Shown here: one piece after another, positions 25,085-36,720 of the stretch
How the letters are laid out: every line of letters starts with the position of its first letter
Numbering within the stretch: the first letter of the stretch is position 1
NCBI GenBank assembly: GCA_024336345.1
Contig: JANFOG010000001.1
Span: forward strand, 2,170,001-2,234,000
Direction of reading: 5' to 3'
From: Mariannaea sp. PMI_226
Lineage: Eukaryota; Ascomycota; Sordariomycetes; Hypocreales; Nectriaceae
DNA length: 64,000 bases
Position numbers and translations under genes: made by a program
The notes under the pieces: model-generated
Told to the model about the DNA's origin: nothing
The model's database searches: none
The model's input: the letters and a program-made list of their open reading frames with translations, nothing else

Positions 25085-26617
25085 CTACTCGACCAATCCA
25101 AGAGCCTCCCTGCGTGATACAGACTTTGGGTCAAAATAGGGCTTCTCACCCAGTGAGACAACCCGATTCCCTTGTCGTTTGCCATTGTAGTCACTGAATT
25201 GTACCGTCAGTATAACGTTGCTTCAAAATCGCAATGTAGTCTCTTACTTGGTAGCTGTGTGAAACACGGAACGGCTATATCAGAAGTGCAGATTAGTATC
25301 ACTGCAAAGCGGCTCTACGGCCCTGCATAGGCTTGTAGTCCAACTTACTTGTCCCAAATGGCGAGGTCGTTTTTATTCCATCGGAATCGAACTTGAAGAT
25401 CATGGTTCTCGGTTATGAGGGTCCGGACTATCATTCATCAGCCCCAGCTATCCTCGCAGAAATGCCGTCTTCTTACAGTATTGCTTGAGAATATCGCTCT
25501 CGGTCTCAGTAACACCATCAATGTGCCCTGCTGCGATCTGCCCACCGGCAGCAAACAAACTCTTCCATCCAGTTACGGGATTGGTACGAATGACAGGGCT
25601 ACACCGGAGGCATTAGTTCTCTGGAGCTTCGTGAAGGGATACATTATTCTGAATCGTACTGAGATGCCTTGAAATCCAGACCATTATTCGCTGGAGAGCC
25701 ACGCTCAACCTCAATTAGATCTTCCCCAAACTCATTCTTGACACGGACGAAGTTGGGCTGATAGTGCGTCGCAGTCAAGCTCTCTGCCAATTTCTGAATT
25801 GGCGCCGAGAGGCGGTCATATGCCTCATAGCCAGATGCCCAGAGGGTGTCGCCACCGGCATCCTCGGGAGGTTGAACGATCTTGAGAATAGCGTAGTCAG
25901 AGGGAATGTTCTCAAATGTGATGCTGTTTCAGTTTGGTCAATACTACGAGACACAAATATTCATCGTAGGGGTGTACTTACTCGGCATGCCAGCCGGCTC
26001 CGGCAAGACTCTTGTGCACCGGCGAGAATTTGTCCTTGTAAAATTTGCGATTCTGTTCGGATGAGATTACGGAGACTTCATCATCTAGTTTCCCATGCTC
26101 ATCAACTGCAATTCCTCGCTTGCTGTTGGACAAGGCATGGCGATGAAGCTGGTCCCAGAAAATATTGTCATTAGAGGTCAAGCTAATCGGACGAGTAACA
26201 TACCTTTGAAGACTCAGGTTTTCCAGTCAATTCACCCAGTTTTTGGCCAAGATACTTCTGATCATCAATGTTTATATCTTGACTGCGGAAGAAGAGCACG
26301 CCTCGCTCAGAGACTTTCCAACAATTAGCATAATTAAGTCGACTACAAGTTATCATCACATGATATTTACCTAGGATGGCTAAATCTTTCAGCTTATTGT
26401 CATCTGTAAGGATCTCGCTAAGCTGCAAATTCGGAAATTCCCGCCCAATGGAGGCAGTGACGTCGAAGTGATCGTAGGAGTCGAGGCTGCCGCCGTATTT
26501 GAGAGGTCCCTTGAGACGATTTGCGTAGTCACCTCTGACGTCTTCAATCGTTTTGATGGCAGGCTGGACAGCGGGAGCTGGAGTCTGAACATCGACATCA
26601 GCTGCAGGAGGAGACAT
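25085..26617 (-). CDS. TauD/TfdA-family Fe(II)/2-oxoglutarate dioxygenase
   Basis: This is a non-heme iron, 2-oxoglutarate-dependent oxygenase of the taurine/sulfonate dioxygenase family. Fungal relatives such as Jlp1 release sulfite from alkylsulfonates when sulfur is scarce, but the substrate here is not readable from sequence. Eight exons are proposed: 26617-26371, 26313-26204, 26148-25982, 25923-25660, 25598-25477, 25427-25349, 25274-25248 and 25193-25085. They give 374 residues in an intact frame, so the gene is not a relic despite its broken appearance. The iron-binding HxD is H173-A-D175 in GWHAD; the distal histidine is H335 in VFHTAT; and R349 in the GNRVVS stretch is the likely 2-oxoglutarate contact. 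The family blocks SERGVLFFRSQD and HPVIRTNPVTGWKSLF are both present. Exon 7 is only 27 bases. No transporter or other sulfur gene lies nearby. It sits alone between two gene-poor stretches, which would fit an accessory gene. Confidence 0.92.
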
Positions 26618-29037
26618 GATGATGGTAATTATTGATTTATAGTATGTGGTTTTAGGGGTGGCTTGATAATGAGGAATGCTATTTTTTGTTGATCCAGAAA
26701 GATGAACTTCTTCCTGAGGATCATAGTGGTATTTATATGTATTTCAGACAAGGGCGATCAGACAGTATATTGCTTCCTATTACACAGCGCTCTCCAGCTT
26801 GACCCCGCAGCTGGTGCTACCAGAAACCTATCATATGCTCCTTGTGCCTCTATCGAGATGAGGTGAGAGTGTTCTTTATTTGCGTCAACGCATGTGCAGG
26901 AAAGAAAGCCAATCTCCTTCCTAGTTTATTTCCGTAGCATCCGTACAATTTTCAATGTTATCTTTGTATTCCAAGTCGCAAATCTTCACATACACAATAG
27001 GTGCTGGGCAAAAATTGAACCTCTTTCATGCTCTGAAAGAGACAGCTCCTTATCAACATGTTTTTGTCAAGGCCTTAAAATTGAATGAAGCGGTCAACTT
27101 CACGTTTTAAATAGATCAGAAATGAGTTGTTACAACAGCGCGTAGTTACCCTACTATACTGCTATCGTTCCAGCGAGGCAATCGACAGTCTCATCCCGCG
27201 TGATGACTCTAACGCGGCAAGTAGCACGCCGAATGTACATGTTTCTTAAGCTTGCCGGGGTTGAACAATACTGCCAACACAGTTTCTTATCACCTATATG
27301 CTAAGTGCAGACGAGATTCTCTGGGGTTTTGGCTTGCGGGCTCTAAAAAAAAAGTATCAAGACCGTCGCATGAGCCGCTGCACAAGATACAATCTTACTA
27401 AGACCGACCCCACGAGCCTCCAAGAAAGATGGCGAAGAAGGATCTGCTGTGGTTGATGCCTAATTTGAGGTGGTGCAAACGGTTTATTTTGCTGGAGAAG
27501 CTGAAATCCGTGGCAACCTGTTGCGTCATTGTTCTCAGGTATTATATCATAACACACGGAGCGATGAGGTTCATCTTGATAGTCTCATAACCCTCCACAC
27601 AGAATGATGTACCTCGTATCAAGTAATGAGATTTACATATGGTGAGTATGCTCGAATTCAAAGCAGAAACATGATCAAACTATGACTAGAACATATGAGG
27701 GCCGCTATATCTCATCCTCCGCTCTGTTTGGGTAAAGCATTTCAACCTCATCATGCAGCAATCTTGCACCATACAGCTGCAACGCAATGATTGCATGGGG
27801 GTTACTAGTCCATTCTTAACATGATTCATGTTAGTTATTGATACTACGTACGTGCTAGAACTTCAGAAGACCGCAGAGATGGATTACCAATCGTCGATAG
27901 ATACATGGGAAGCCACTGGCTGTCTCGCTCGCATCACTGTTTAATATTTCATTGGTTAAGGATGCATCCATCTGCGTCTGTAGCAAACGCATGTATCAAT
28001 TCTGGATATCGTCAATTTATTACAGCGGGCCGTTGCAGGGCCTTACTGTCACGGAGTCGCGACCCTGTATGATATCATAACGCAAACTTGCTGATTTAGA
28101 CTTTCAGCTGATCGAGATCATTCAATATAATGCTTAATACTCACATATTGTTACTGTCAGCCTTCAGGTTTGCTTCATCTCCATCGGTAGGGCAGGCCTA
28201 TCCTAGTGGGAGTGCCTCTAGGCTCATCTCTTTGATCAAGTATCATCAATAAAATTACCATGACGAACAGCTACCGATTCTATTTTTCTATGAAAGAAAG
28301 CCCTCCCTCAAATATGATCTTTATGCTTGTATTTTGATTGTAAACAGCCGGATTGATGTTGAACCCCCCGTTTCTGAAGTGTTGTAACGGCAAGTACCTA
28401 CTTATATGGGAATCCCTTCGCTTTATAAGTAATCAATACTGATCAAGACGACTCCTGAATTATATTTGCGAATATTCTAGTTCACTCATTCGTTGGAACC
28501 ATCACCAATGCTTTAGGATGCGTATAGGAATTTTACAACACGTACTCTGCTGTTACTAATTCGTTGGCAGTAATCTCAATCAATCCCCAATGGTGACATG
28601 GGTGCAAAATCAAAACACATGTATGTACCATATGGTCCACATTAATAAGTAAATCACACCGACTGGGCTTCTAATGAAGTAGATTGTGCATAAAAGCAAC
28701 AAATGGACAGGCCAAATTGACACTGGTTCAAGATTCCAGCTCAAGGGCGTCACGTGGGGCATTACCATGACTAGGTGATGATCCAGATAGCCGTGCCAAC
28801 CTCTCAGGCGCCGAGAATCGACTTGAAGGGTACGTACCGAGACCGTTAGGCAAGCAAGTAAGGCACTCGGCAACTAAGGAAAGCCGCAGGGCGCCACCGC
28901 GCCGCTACCTAAACTTGATGTGGAGACGCGACACCGCTTGCCTAAACGCGCACCTTGTAGTTGACGTGAGACTCGACCCAACCCTCATTGCTCTGGTCTG
29001 TGATGTTGGTGAGGACAAGAAAAGAAAATATACTACA
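26618..29037. other. AT-leaning gene-free spacer, 2.4 kb
   Basis: This lies between the divergently transcribed dioxygenase and SAE2 genes. It looks richer in A and T than the coding regions, particularly at about 26880-28600. I find no coding frame, RNA gene or clear repeat in it. The last hundred bases or so should be the SAE2 promoter. Confidence 0.55.
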
Positions 29038-31218
29038 ATGACGAGCTGGTTCAGCGTGGGACGCCCAGAAATACTCGAGGCCGTTGTCACAGCTTGTGGA
29101 CGCGTCGATGAGGTCATAAGGCAAGGTCAGTATCGCTCCATATTTCGGGAGTCCTGCCACCCATCCCACTAACAGACCGTAGATCTCGATTCAACGAAAC
29201 AAGAGCTCGAGCAGCTTCGTAATGAACGTGATGAAAACTCGTTACAAATCTCCCAGCTGAAAGCCGAGAATGATCACCTCAAGGAATTGCTCCGGCAAGC
29301 AGGGGCAATGGGCGTGCAGAACCAGATCGCCTCATCTGCACACACCCCATCACGCATAGCAGGCGAAGCTCCTCTTGCGGATGAATCACACTGGAAATCG
29401 GAGTGTGCCAGAGTGAGCTCTAAATTTGTTGCCCTTTCGGAAAATTTCAGGAAAGCGAAGGATGCACTGCGGAAGCGCAAAGATGAACGCGATAAGTGGG
29501 CTGAATACTCCAAGCTCCTGGAGAGGAAAATCAAAGCCGCTGAAGAAGGACACGGGATCAGTATCCTGGAAAAAAACAGCCGAAGCAACCGTGCTACGAT
29601 GAATCCTGATATCAAGGCCGAAGCAAACCCCAGTCCGAACACCAGCTTTGTATCCGATATCGATGCTGGACTTGACCAGGCAGACTTGGAATTGCCTCCT
29701 TTGGCCGCCGAATCCCTGTCACCGGATCAAGACCCTGATACTCGCCTCAAGGAGACAACACACCCGTTATCCGATTCAACTCAGAGTGTGCCCGAGACTA
29801 GAGGCTCCGACAACCTTCCCGAGTTACCTTCAACGGATGGAGCATATGAAGTGCAAATCAAGCAAGAAGCTCCCTCATCAAGTCAGCCTGTTGTTGTATC
29901 GGAACGTGCCGTCAAGAAGAGAAAGCGAGATGAACCCGAGCTCAATGAGACGCCTACTCGAATTATCAAGACAGAACCCCATACAGAATCAAGCCCTCTT
30001 GTGACTACTGTAGCAAGCCTGCTTGATATACAAGATAGCATCGATCTGGGAGAGGTTGCTCAAAAGATAGCAACACCGAGGAAACGCAGAGACTTTGAGG
30101 CTTCGACTCGGGGCGAGCTGGTGCGTAATGCCATGCCTGATGCAGTGTTGGCGACACCTATGCCACTGTACGTGCGAGCCGATCCGATCCTTCAGCCTCA
30201 AACAGCTCGACCATCTGCCCGAAATTCGGCTCTGACGCCGCTGAGCGTCAATCGGAGAGTGATACAGTCTGGGGGAGACAAGCCTAGGATACAGAAGCCG
30301 GTCGCACCTCCTAAGAGAGGGTTGAGCCACCGTATATCGAGTCTTGCTGAGGATGGCGGTGTCTACAAAGAGGATGTACCTGCTGGCCATTTGAAGGGTG
30401 CAGACCAACCAGTTCCTAAGGGTAGGTTGGATGCGCTCCTCAACACATCCGCTATGCCCAACGATGAGCCACTTATTCGCTCTCCTCGGCCTCGGGCAAG
30501 AGCCAACCTAGCAGACAGTCTAACCATTCCAGGACGACGAGAACTACCTTTCGAACGAGAAAAGCAGCCTAGGGATAATTTAACAAACCAACAACCCGAC
30601 ACGGCAAGTAGATCAAGCGCTGCCAGGTCCCGGCTACCGCAAAACACGAGATCTCCTCTTGCGCATAAGGGCTCAGCTGCGTTACTGCGGAACAAGCCAC
30701 CTTCTGAGCTGCGGCTAGATGATTTCAAAATCAACCCACTTGCAAACGAGGGTTACGACTTTGCATACTCGGATGTCGTACGAGATAAAGATAGCAGAGC
30801 AGAGCTGTCAGGATGCACAGACATGCACTGCTGTGGGAAGAATTGGCGCGCCTTTGCCATCTCGCAACGCCCCAACGCACCTCTGACACCTGCGCAGCGA
30901 CAGGAGGAGCAGAGACTACTGGAAAACTACATGGGCAACTTTGCATACCGTCTCTCGTCAATGAGCAGAGAGGAAAGGGATGAACTTTGGGTTGAAGCAA
31001 AGGCACAGGAGTTGGCAGACAAGCATGGGAAGCATCGCCATCGATATTCGCGTATGCAGTCACCGCCCGGCTTTTGGAATGCAGATTTCCCTAGCACGCA
31101 AGAACTCGATACCGAAAGAGCAGAGGCAGCGAAGCGAGAGAAGCAAACGATACAAGAGAGATATAGAGAGGCAATGCGGCCGGGGGGGAGATGGATTTTT
31201 CGAGATGAACAGGAGTAA
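29038..31218 (+). CDS. sae2: DNA-end resection factor Sae2/Ctp1/CtIP
   Basis: This is the cofactor of the Mre11-Rad50-Nbs1 (Xrs2) nuclease that starts resection of DNA double-strand breaks in the nucleus. Exons are 29038-29125 and 29183-31218, giving 707 residues. The first exon (MTSWFSVGRPEILEAVV) and the following Glu/Lys/Leu-rich segment to about residue 85 look like a coiled coil, as expected for the tetramerisation region. The long middle is low in order. The C-terminal family domain is clear: a cysteine cluster CTDMHCC at 574-580 with GKNW after it, and a basic KHRHRYSR stretch at 646-653. Next comes SPPGFW at 656-661, whose S656-P657 corresponds to the cyclin-dependent-kinase site known in this family (S267 in budding-yeast Sae2). 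The 57-base intron is supported by a CACTAAC branch site near 29168. The start at 29038 is the nearest ATG that gives the conserved N-terminal helix. Confidence 0.92.
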
Positions 31219-31525
31219 GAACAAAAGACATGGCGCCGAGTAGATAGATAGAGGCATGGCATAGCATTGTATGTTTAGCGTTTTTCGTGGGAGTCGTTGC
31301 ATTGATAGTTTGATACGGTAACATGGATAGCATGGCGTTTATCAATCAAGATTTTGGTATTTGGCATTTGGTATGAGAGATTACCAAACATGTCATCTTC
31401 ATCTTGGTCGACAGTTGGAGTAGGGAGATGAAGGTGGATGCATTGTTTAGCAGGTATGCAACTGCTGTACGTAATTATGTATCAAGTTAGTATTACTCTC
31501 AAACTCGAATCTCAATTGAGGCATT

Positions 31526-31558
<33 letters not shown>

Positions 31559-32481
31559 AACACCATACTGCTGATGCATCCTCAAGGATCCAGGAAACAA
31601 AGGATGGAAACCTACACTAACTAATAAAGCTAACAATGGGGACAAGGGTGCGGCACAGACCACTTTTGCCAAGTGAGTGGCCGTTGCAACACTGACTGAC
31701 ATAAACCGACGGGAAGGTCCTCGCCGGCCGGGACGTCGAGTGCAGTGCGAGGTGGGCGGTTTTTTTCTGCCTCAGACAGCAAGAACGAACTCACTAGGCA
31801 CCCCACATTGGTACCGGCGTCGTACAGCTCTATGCGCCAGCGGTCAGTAGGTACCTTCTGTCAGCCCCAAGCTACCTAACCGGCGGTGCAGGTGTGTTAG
31901 CAGGGGGGGCGTCGCCCTCCAGCGGATTCATGGCTCGTGTGCCTTCCAAGGGTGTTTGCGGTTGTGCGTTCGTGCGGGCGGGCGTGGAGGCAAACTCCGA
32001 ACAGGTTGAGACCCCAAATTTTATTTCTACCTTCTGCCTTCAACGTCAAGCATTCGCCTGACGCAACTTTTCTGGTGCGTCTATTCTTCAACCTGCGTTC
32101 CTTTGGCGACTCTGGGCCTTGACGCTCTTTCTACGCCCCTTTCATTGATTCTGTCATTCTTGTCTGTCCCCGGTGTCGGCTTCTGTTTCCGTGTCCGAAG
32201 AGGCCAGCCATCGCCTCTGTCTCTGCCTCCGATCGTCGCTATCATTCCCCCATCATCCTCTTGAGCACGTCCAGGCCGCCGCCGGTGTCGCGTTGCGCAA
32301 AGATTCCGCAATCCACGATCCGTTACCGCTCTTCGATTTCGACTCATCTTCAATCTCAAAGTCCACGCCTGACAACAACGAATCGTTTCCCTTGTGCTTT
32401 TGAGGAGTTTCCGCAGCGACGTGTGATTGGGATCGCGCCAACTGGTCGGCGGTCATCATATTCAACCCCCAAGCCGGCACG
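31219..32481. other. Spacer between SAE2 and UBP3
   Basis: This holds the SAE2 3' side, a 30-base A tract at 31527-31556, and a pyrimidine-leaning stretch from about 32030 to 32480 that is likely the UBP3 promoter and leader. I see no gene in it. Confidence 0.6.
31527..31556. repeat. Uninterrupted 30-base A tract
   Basis: Thirty consecutive adenines on the plus strand lie about 310 bases after the SAE2 stop codon. It is too long for a normal genomic poly(A) signal and could be a mononucleotide microsatellite or the tail of an old retroposed sequence. I could not find matching target-site duplications by eye. Confidence 0.85.
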
Positions 32482-35429
32482 ATGAGTAACCGTCATCTGC
32501 CGGCTGGGCAGAATATACAGGGAATGGCTGGAGGAATTCCTGGTGTTGACATGGCCGGCGGTCCAGGAGGAGGGCCTCGTAGAAGGCAACCCCCTCAATA
32601 TGTCCCACAATATCACCATCTTCATCACCCACAGCATCAACATCAGCATCAACACCAGCATCAGCATCAGCACCAGCACCAGCATCCCATGTATTCGAAC
32701 TATGTGCCATACGCTCCCCAGCATTACTATGGCATGCCTCCTCAGTACCAGGGCGGCGGTATGCCTCAACCTGGATACATGCCATACCAAAACTACGGTC
32801 GATCGCCTCCCTCCGTGCCCCAATATGTTCCTATGAGCGGCGTCACAGTGCCACCCAGCTATCCTCGTCCCGCCCAACAATCGCCTGCTCTCTCCACCCC
32901 ATATCAGCCTCCGCCTGCCCCGGCTCCTCACACCCCATCCTCGACCCACTCATCGCAGATGATGCCTCCGCCCACTCCTCCGACACCCAAAACCAGAGAA
33001 CCAGCTCCTCCTGTTCGCCAGATTGTACTTGGCCAAGCAACTCCCGTTGCAGAGGCGACTCCGAAGGAACCCTTTCGCCCCCCGGTAAGTCTTGAAAACA
33101 ATGGAAAAACAAACAACACTGTCAGCCCCTAACTATGTTTAGCTGCCATGGCTTTCGCATCCCGACTTGGACTTCCCAACTAGAAGCGCGAAATCAAAGA
33201 GACGGAGAAGACTGCTTAATTCTGATAGCAAATCAGTTAGCCTCCCAGTTGGGCAGCAGGAAGCTGCTACTGAACAGATCGAACAGGTAGCCGAGACCCC
33301 TCTCAAGGAGACCTCTACCTCAATCCCATCCACCGTGGCCCCGGATGCCCAGTCTGAGACTGCTGTCTCTGCCCAAGCACCTGCTTCTGAGGCGATCTCC
33401 GATTCTCTAGCTACCCAGAACCCAGTCCAACATTCCCGGACTAACTCTGCTTCTGCTTCGGGTACCGATAGCCCTACTGCCTCCAATAAGACCCCTACTC
33501 GCTCCGTCCCGCACCCAGCTCCTGCCGTACCTACTCTCCCCAAGGCTATCCCTAAGGAACTTAAGCAAGCTCCTGCAGAAAAATCTGTGAACGGTGACGT
33601 AGCCACGGAGACTGTAAGCCATGAGGAAAATGCGCCGAACGAGTCCTCCCTTGCTTCTACTGAGCCTGGTTCTAGTGCACCCAAGCCTGCACCCGCTAAG
33701 GCTGCCCCAACAAGCTGGGCAAATCTCTTTACCAAGTCTGCGGCTGCTGCCAAGGGTGCGGCAACTAATGGCATACCGACCAATACCATAACCATCAATG
33801 GTGGTGATGAGGGCTCTGTTGGTGGAATCAATGGTGGTGTCCCAGGCTTTTTAGCCGCCAACGCCAACTCTGCGGCATCCGCTATTCGTGAATATCAAGT
33901 TGGGGGTGGTGACAAAATTTCTTTTCTAGAGCCGCGTGGCTTGATCAACACTGGGAATATGTGCTACATGAACTCTGTAAGTAGCCTATTCCGTGTCTCA
34001 ATATTTGCGGTACGCTAACTGGAGTAGGTTCTTCAAGTCTTGATGTTCTGTATTCCATTTCATGATTTCTTGAGCCAAGTAAGCAAGAGAGCAGCCCACA
34101 GCTTCAAAAGTGAAACTCCTTTAGTCGATGCAATGTAAGTCGAAAAGAAATTCCTCGCCCGTTTGCTTAACCTGACACATACTAGGATCATGTTCATGCA
34201 TGAATACAAGGTGCTCAAATCTGCTCCGTCCGTTGAAACACTGAGGAGGGCTTTGAAGAGCGAGGAGCTCGAGCGCTATGGCGAACCATTTACCCCTGAT
34301 TTTGTTTACGAGGCTATCAGAAAGCTTCCCCGGTTTGCTAGTATGAGGGTATGTACGCTTACAATTGATCACCACTCGGGCTCTTTCTAACTCGGTATAG
34401 CGTGGTCATCAACAAGATGCTGAAGAATTCCTTGGATTTCTGCTTCAATCTCTTGATGATGAGTGCACCTCAGTCATGAACACCTCCTTGTTGTCTGTTG
34501 CAGGTGATTCCTCACCTACCAGCAGCAAGGACGGTACGAATCCCTCAGGAGATTGGATGGAAGTTGGACGGAAACAGCGAGCTGCTGTCACCCGGTCCAC
34601 AGGTTTCAATACTTCGACCCCGATTACGAAGATCTTCGGTGGCCTTCTTAGATCAGAGTTTCGAGTGCCTGGTCTGAAAGACTCAATCACAACTGAGCCT
34701 TACCAACCACTTCAGTTGGATATTGGCTCACCTGATGTGCGAAATGTGGTTGACGCCTTGCGCGGACTGACTCGACCTGAGCGTCTGCAGGGTGACTTCA
34801 ATTCGCCTCGCGGCAAGGACGTTTTGGCAACTAAGCAGGTTTTCATCGAATCGCTGCCTCCTGTGCTCATTCTACACCTCAAGCGGTTCCAATTCGATGC
34901 CGAAGGTAATGGCACCGTCAAGATCTGGAAGAGAGTCGGGTATCCTCTGGAGCTAGAGATCCCACGCGAAGCCTTGTCTCGCCAGACACGTCAAACTTTT
35001 AGCGAGGGATCCATGCCCAAGTACAAGCTCATCAGTGTAGTGTATCATCATGGCAAGAATGCCAGCGGCGGTCACTACACTGTAGACGTGCGACGCCAGG
35101 AGGGTAAGGAATGGATCCGTCTCGACGACACTGTTATTCGACGAGTGCGGAGTGAGGATGTTGCTGAGGGAGGTGAAGAAGAGAACGACAGAGATATTCA
35201 CAAGGAAAGTTCTGCTTCTGGCGCTTCGGGCAACCGATTTGGCGCTATTCTTGATGATGACGCAGGAGATGAGGGTGATTGGAAGCAGGTCACAGCTTCT
35301 GCCGGAGGAAACAAGCGATGGAGCAACGTCGTCAATGGAGCCAGCAACAGCACCTCGAAGTCGAAGCAGGCCAAGGACAGCATCAAGGATAATAAGGTGG
35401 CTTATCTCCTATTCTATCAGCGTGTCTGA
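32482..35429 (+). CDS. ubp3: Ubiquitin carboxyl-terminal hydrolase Ubp3/USP10-type
   Basis: This cysteine protease removes ubiquitin from substrates. Ubp3/USP10 relatives act with Bre5/G3BP in vesicle transport, ribophagy and stress-granule biology. Exons are 32482-33084, 33143-33976, 34028-34134, 34186-34348 and 34401-35429, giving 911 residues. The Cys box GLINTGNMCYMNS holds the nucleophile C475 and is split by intron 2. The GHQQDAEEFLGFLLQSL block follows. The His box (YKLISVVYHHGKNASGGHY) holds H794, and WIRLDD supplies the Asp (D811 or D812). Residues 1-440 are Pro/Gln/Ser-rich and probably disordered, with a run of nine Gln-His pairs at 51-68. A charged insertion of about 60 residues precedes the final VAYLLFYQ strand. 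All four introns are 51-58 bases. Catalytic assignment is firm; the exact orthology to Ubp3 rests on layout and the catalytic blocks. Confidence 0.93.
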
Positions 35430-36112
35430 TCTCATCAAGCTGTCTGGAACCCTTCCCGCTATCGGTGTCAAAAAATCATTTTGACTGGTTAATTATTGCG
35501 TCATGAAGAGGAGGACGGAGTTGGAACGATCGTTAACGGCCTTTTTGGATGAAAATACATTTGCACCATTATTTGGGACTGGAATCGGGATGCTGGGAGT
35601 AGGTGTGGGAAACAATTGATGGACAGGTGTCGGTGGCTCAGCGTGTGACGTCGGAGCGTTGTTCACACAGGGAGGAAGAACAAGCTTGAGATCTAACAAC
35701 TCATCCAATCACTCAAGGTGCATGCGCAGGACGGTGTAAGATGTGCAGGGCAGAGTCGCTCAATGGGGGCCTTGTTGACATTGAAAACGAGTTCCCAGAC
35801 AGCGATTTTAAGGTCTACCCGGGGACTAGCTCTTCGATTAATTTAGAGCTTGATCCGGATGGAATATTTGTAAACTACAAAAAAGTCCAGAAATAATCAA
35901 TCAAATAACTTCATAAAAGCAAGAGCAGCAGTGAGATGAAGAATTTGTGTAAAAGTGAGTCGGTAAGACGACGTCTATACATAGGGTACACGAGACTGTC
36001 TAGTCCATTTTGGCCACCATCCCAGAGGGCCGCCGTTGCTTCGCTCAATCACCAAATCCTCCTCGGCTTCCATACTCTATACACTCGTCACAATTTCCCT
36101 GACGAACAACAT
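35430..36112. other. Convergent 3' spacer, UBP3 and QCR7
   Basis: The two genes face each other, so this stretch should carry both 3' untranslated regions. I see no gene or RNA in it. Confidence 0.6.
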
Positions 36113-36720
36113 TTAGTGCTTGCGGATGACGGCCATGGCGTCGAGCTCCTCCTTCTCGTTAAACTCGGTGTTGACCTGGTCCATGATAGGCTGGAGGTAG
36201 CGGGCATCCTAGAGGGAGACTTGGGTCAGCGTTCCGAACCCGATCACGAGGCATTGTGGCACTTCTGCCGAGCTGGTAGAAGGGAGGGGCTTCCGTACAG
36301 TCTGCTGGTTAACCCACTGGTCCTTGGGGAGGAGCTTGTGCTGGTAACTGCACTGGACCGCACGGCGGATGCGGTAGATGCGCTCGTAGGACTCCTTGGC
36401 GGAGAGACGCTTGAGGGCCTTCTGGGCAACGTCGTTCTCCTCCTCGATAAGATCGTCGTATCTGCATCCATTGAGAGACCTGGTCAGCCACAATTCTCGC
36501 AAAAACCGATGCCTTCTCTGCAACTAGAGTGTTTCAATTGGCTGTGCATCTCGATCGAGTCGCATCGTAATCGGTTGAGGGTTCAAGTTTTTTTTTATCT
36601 CGCGTACCTCAGACCCAGCTGGCGGTAGCCGGCGGCATTGGTGTACCAGGAAGCGACGGGCTTGAAGAAGCTGGCGAGCCAGGGTCGGCTGATAATGTAG
36701 GGGGCGAGCGAGTACTTCAT
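36113..36720 (-). CDS. qcr7: Ubiquinol-cytochrome c reductase 14 kDa subunit Qcr7
   Basis: This is a small matrix-side subunit of respiratory complex III in the mitochondrial inner membrane, needed for assembly around cytochrome b. Exons are 36720-36608, 36461-36299 and 36208-36113, giving 123 residues, the normal size. Visible family features are [16 protein letters not shown] across the first junction, [20 protein letters not shown] in the middle, and LPKDQW followed by DARYLQPI near the end. The first intron is 146 bases and the second 90. There is no cleavable presequence, as usual for this subunit. It converges with UBP3 and diverges from the NAD+ carrier gene across a 2.3 kb spacer. Confidence 0.95.

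Noticed and set aside
12730..26617. A possible secondary-metabolite cluster (amine oxidase, acyl-CoA dehydrogenase, 2-oxoglutarate dioxygenase)
   Set aside because: There is no polyketide, peptide or terpene backbone enzyme, no transporter and no pathway regulator, and GIS2, a core housekeeping gene, sits between them.
33139..33867. Minus-strand frame of 242 codons across UBP3 exon 2
   Set aside because: It is Ala/Gly/Ser/Leu-rich and is the antisense shadow of the Pro/Ser/Thr-rich UBP3 tail. No domain or introns of its own.
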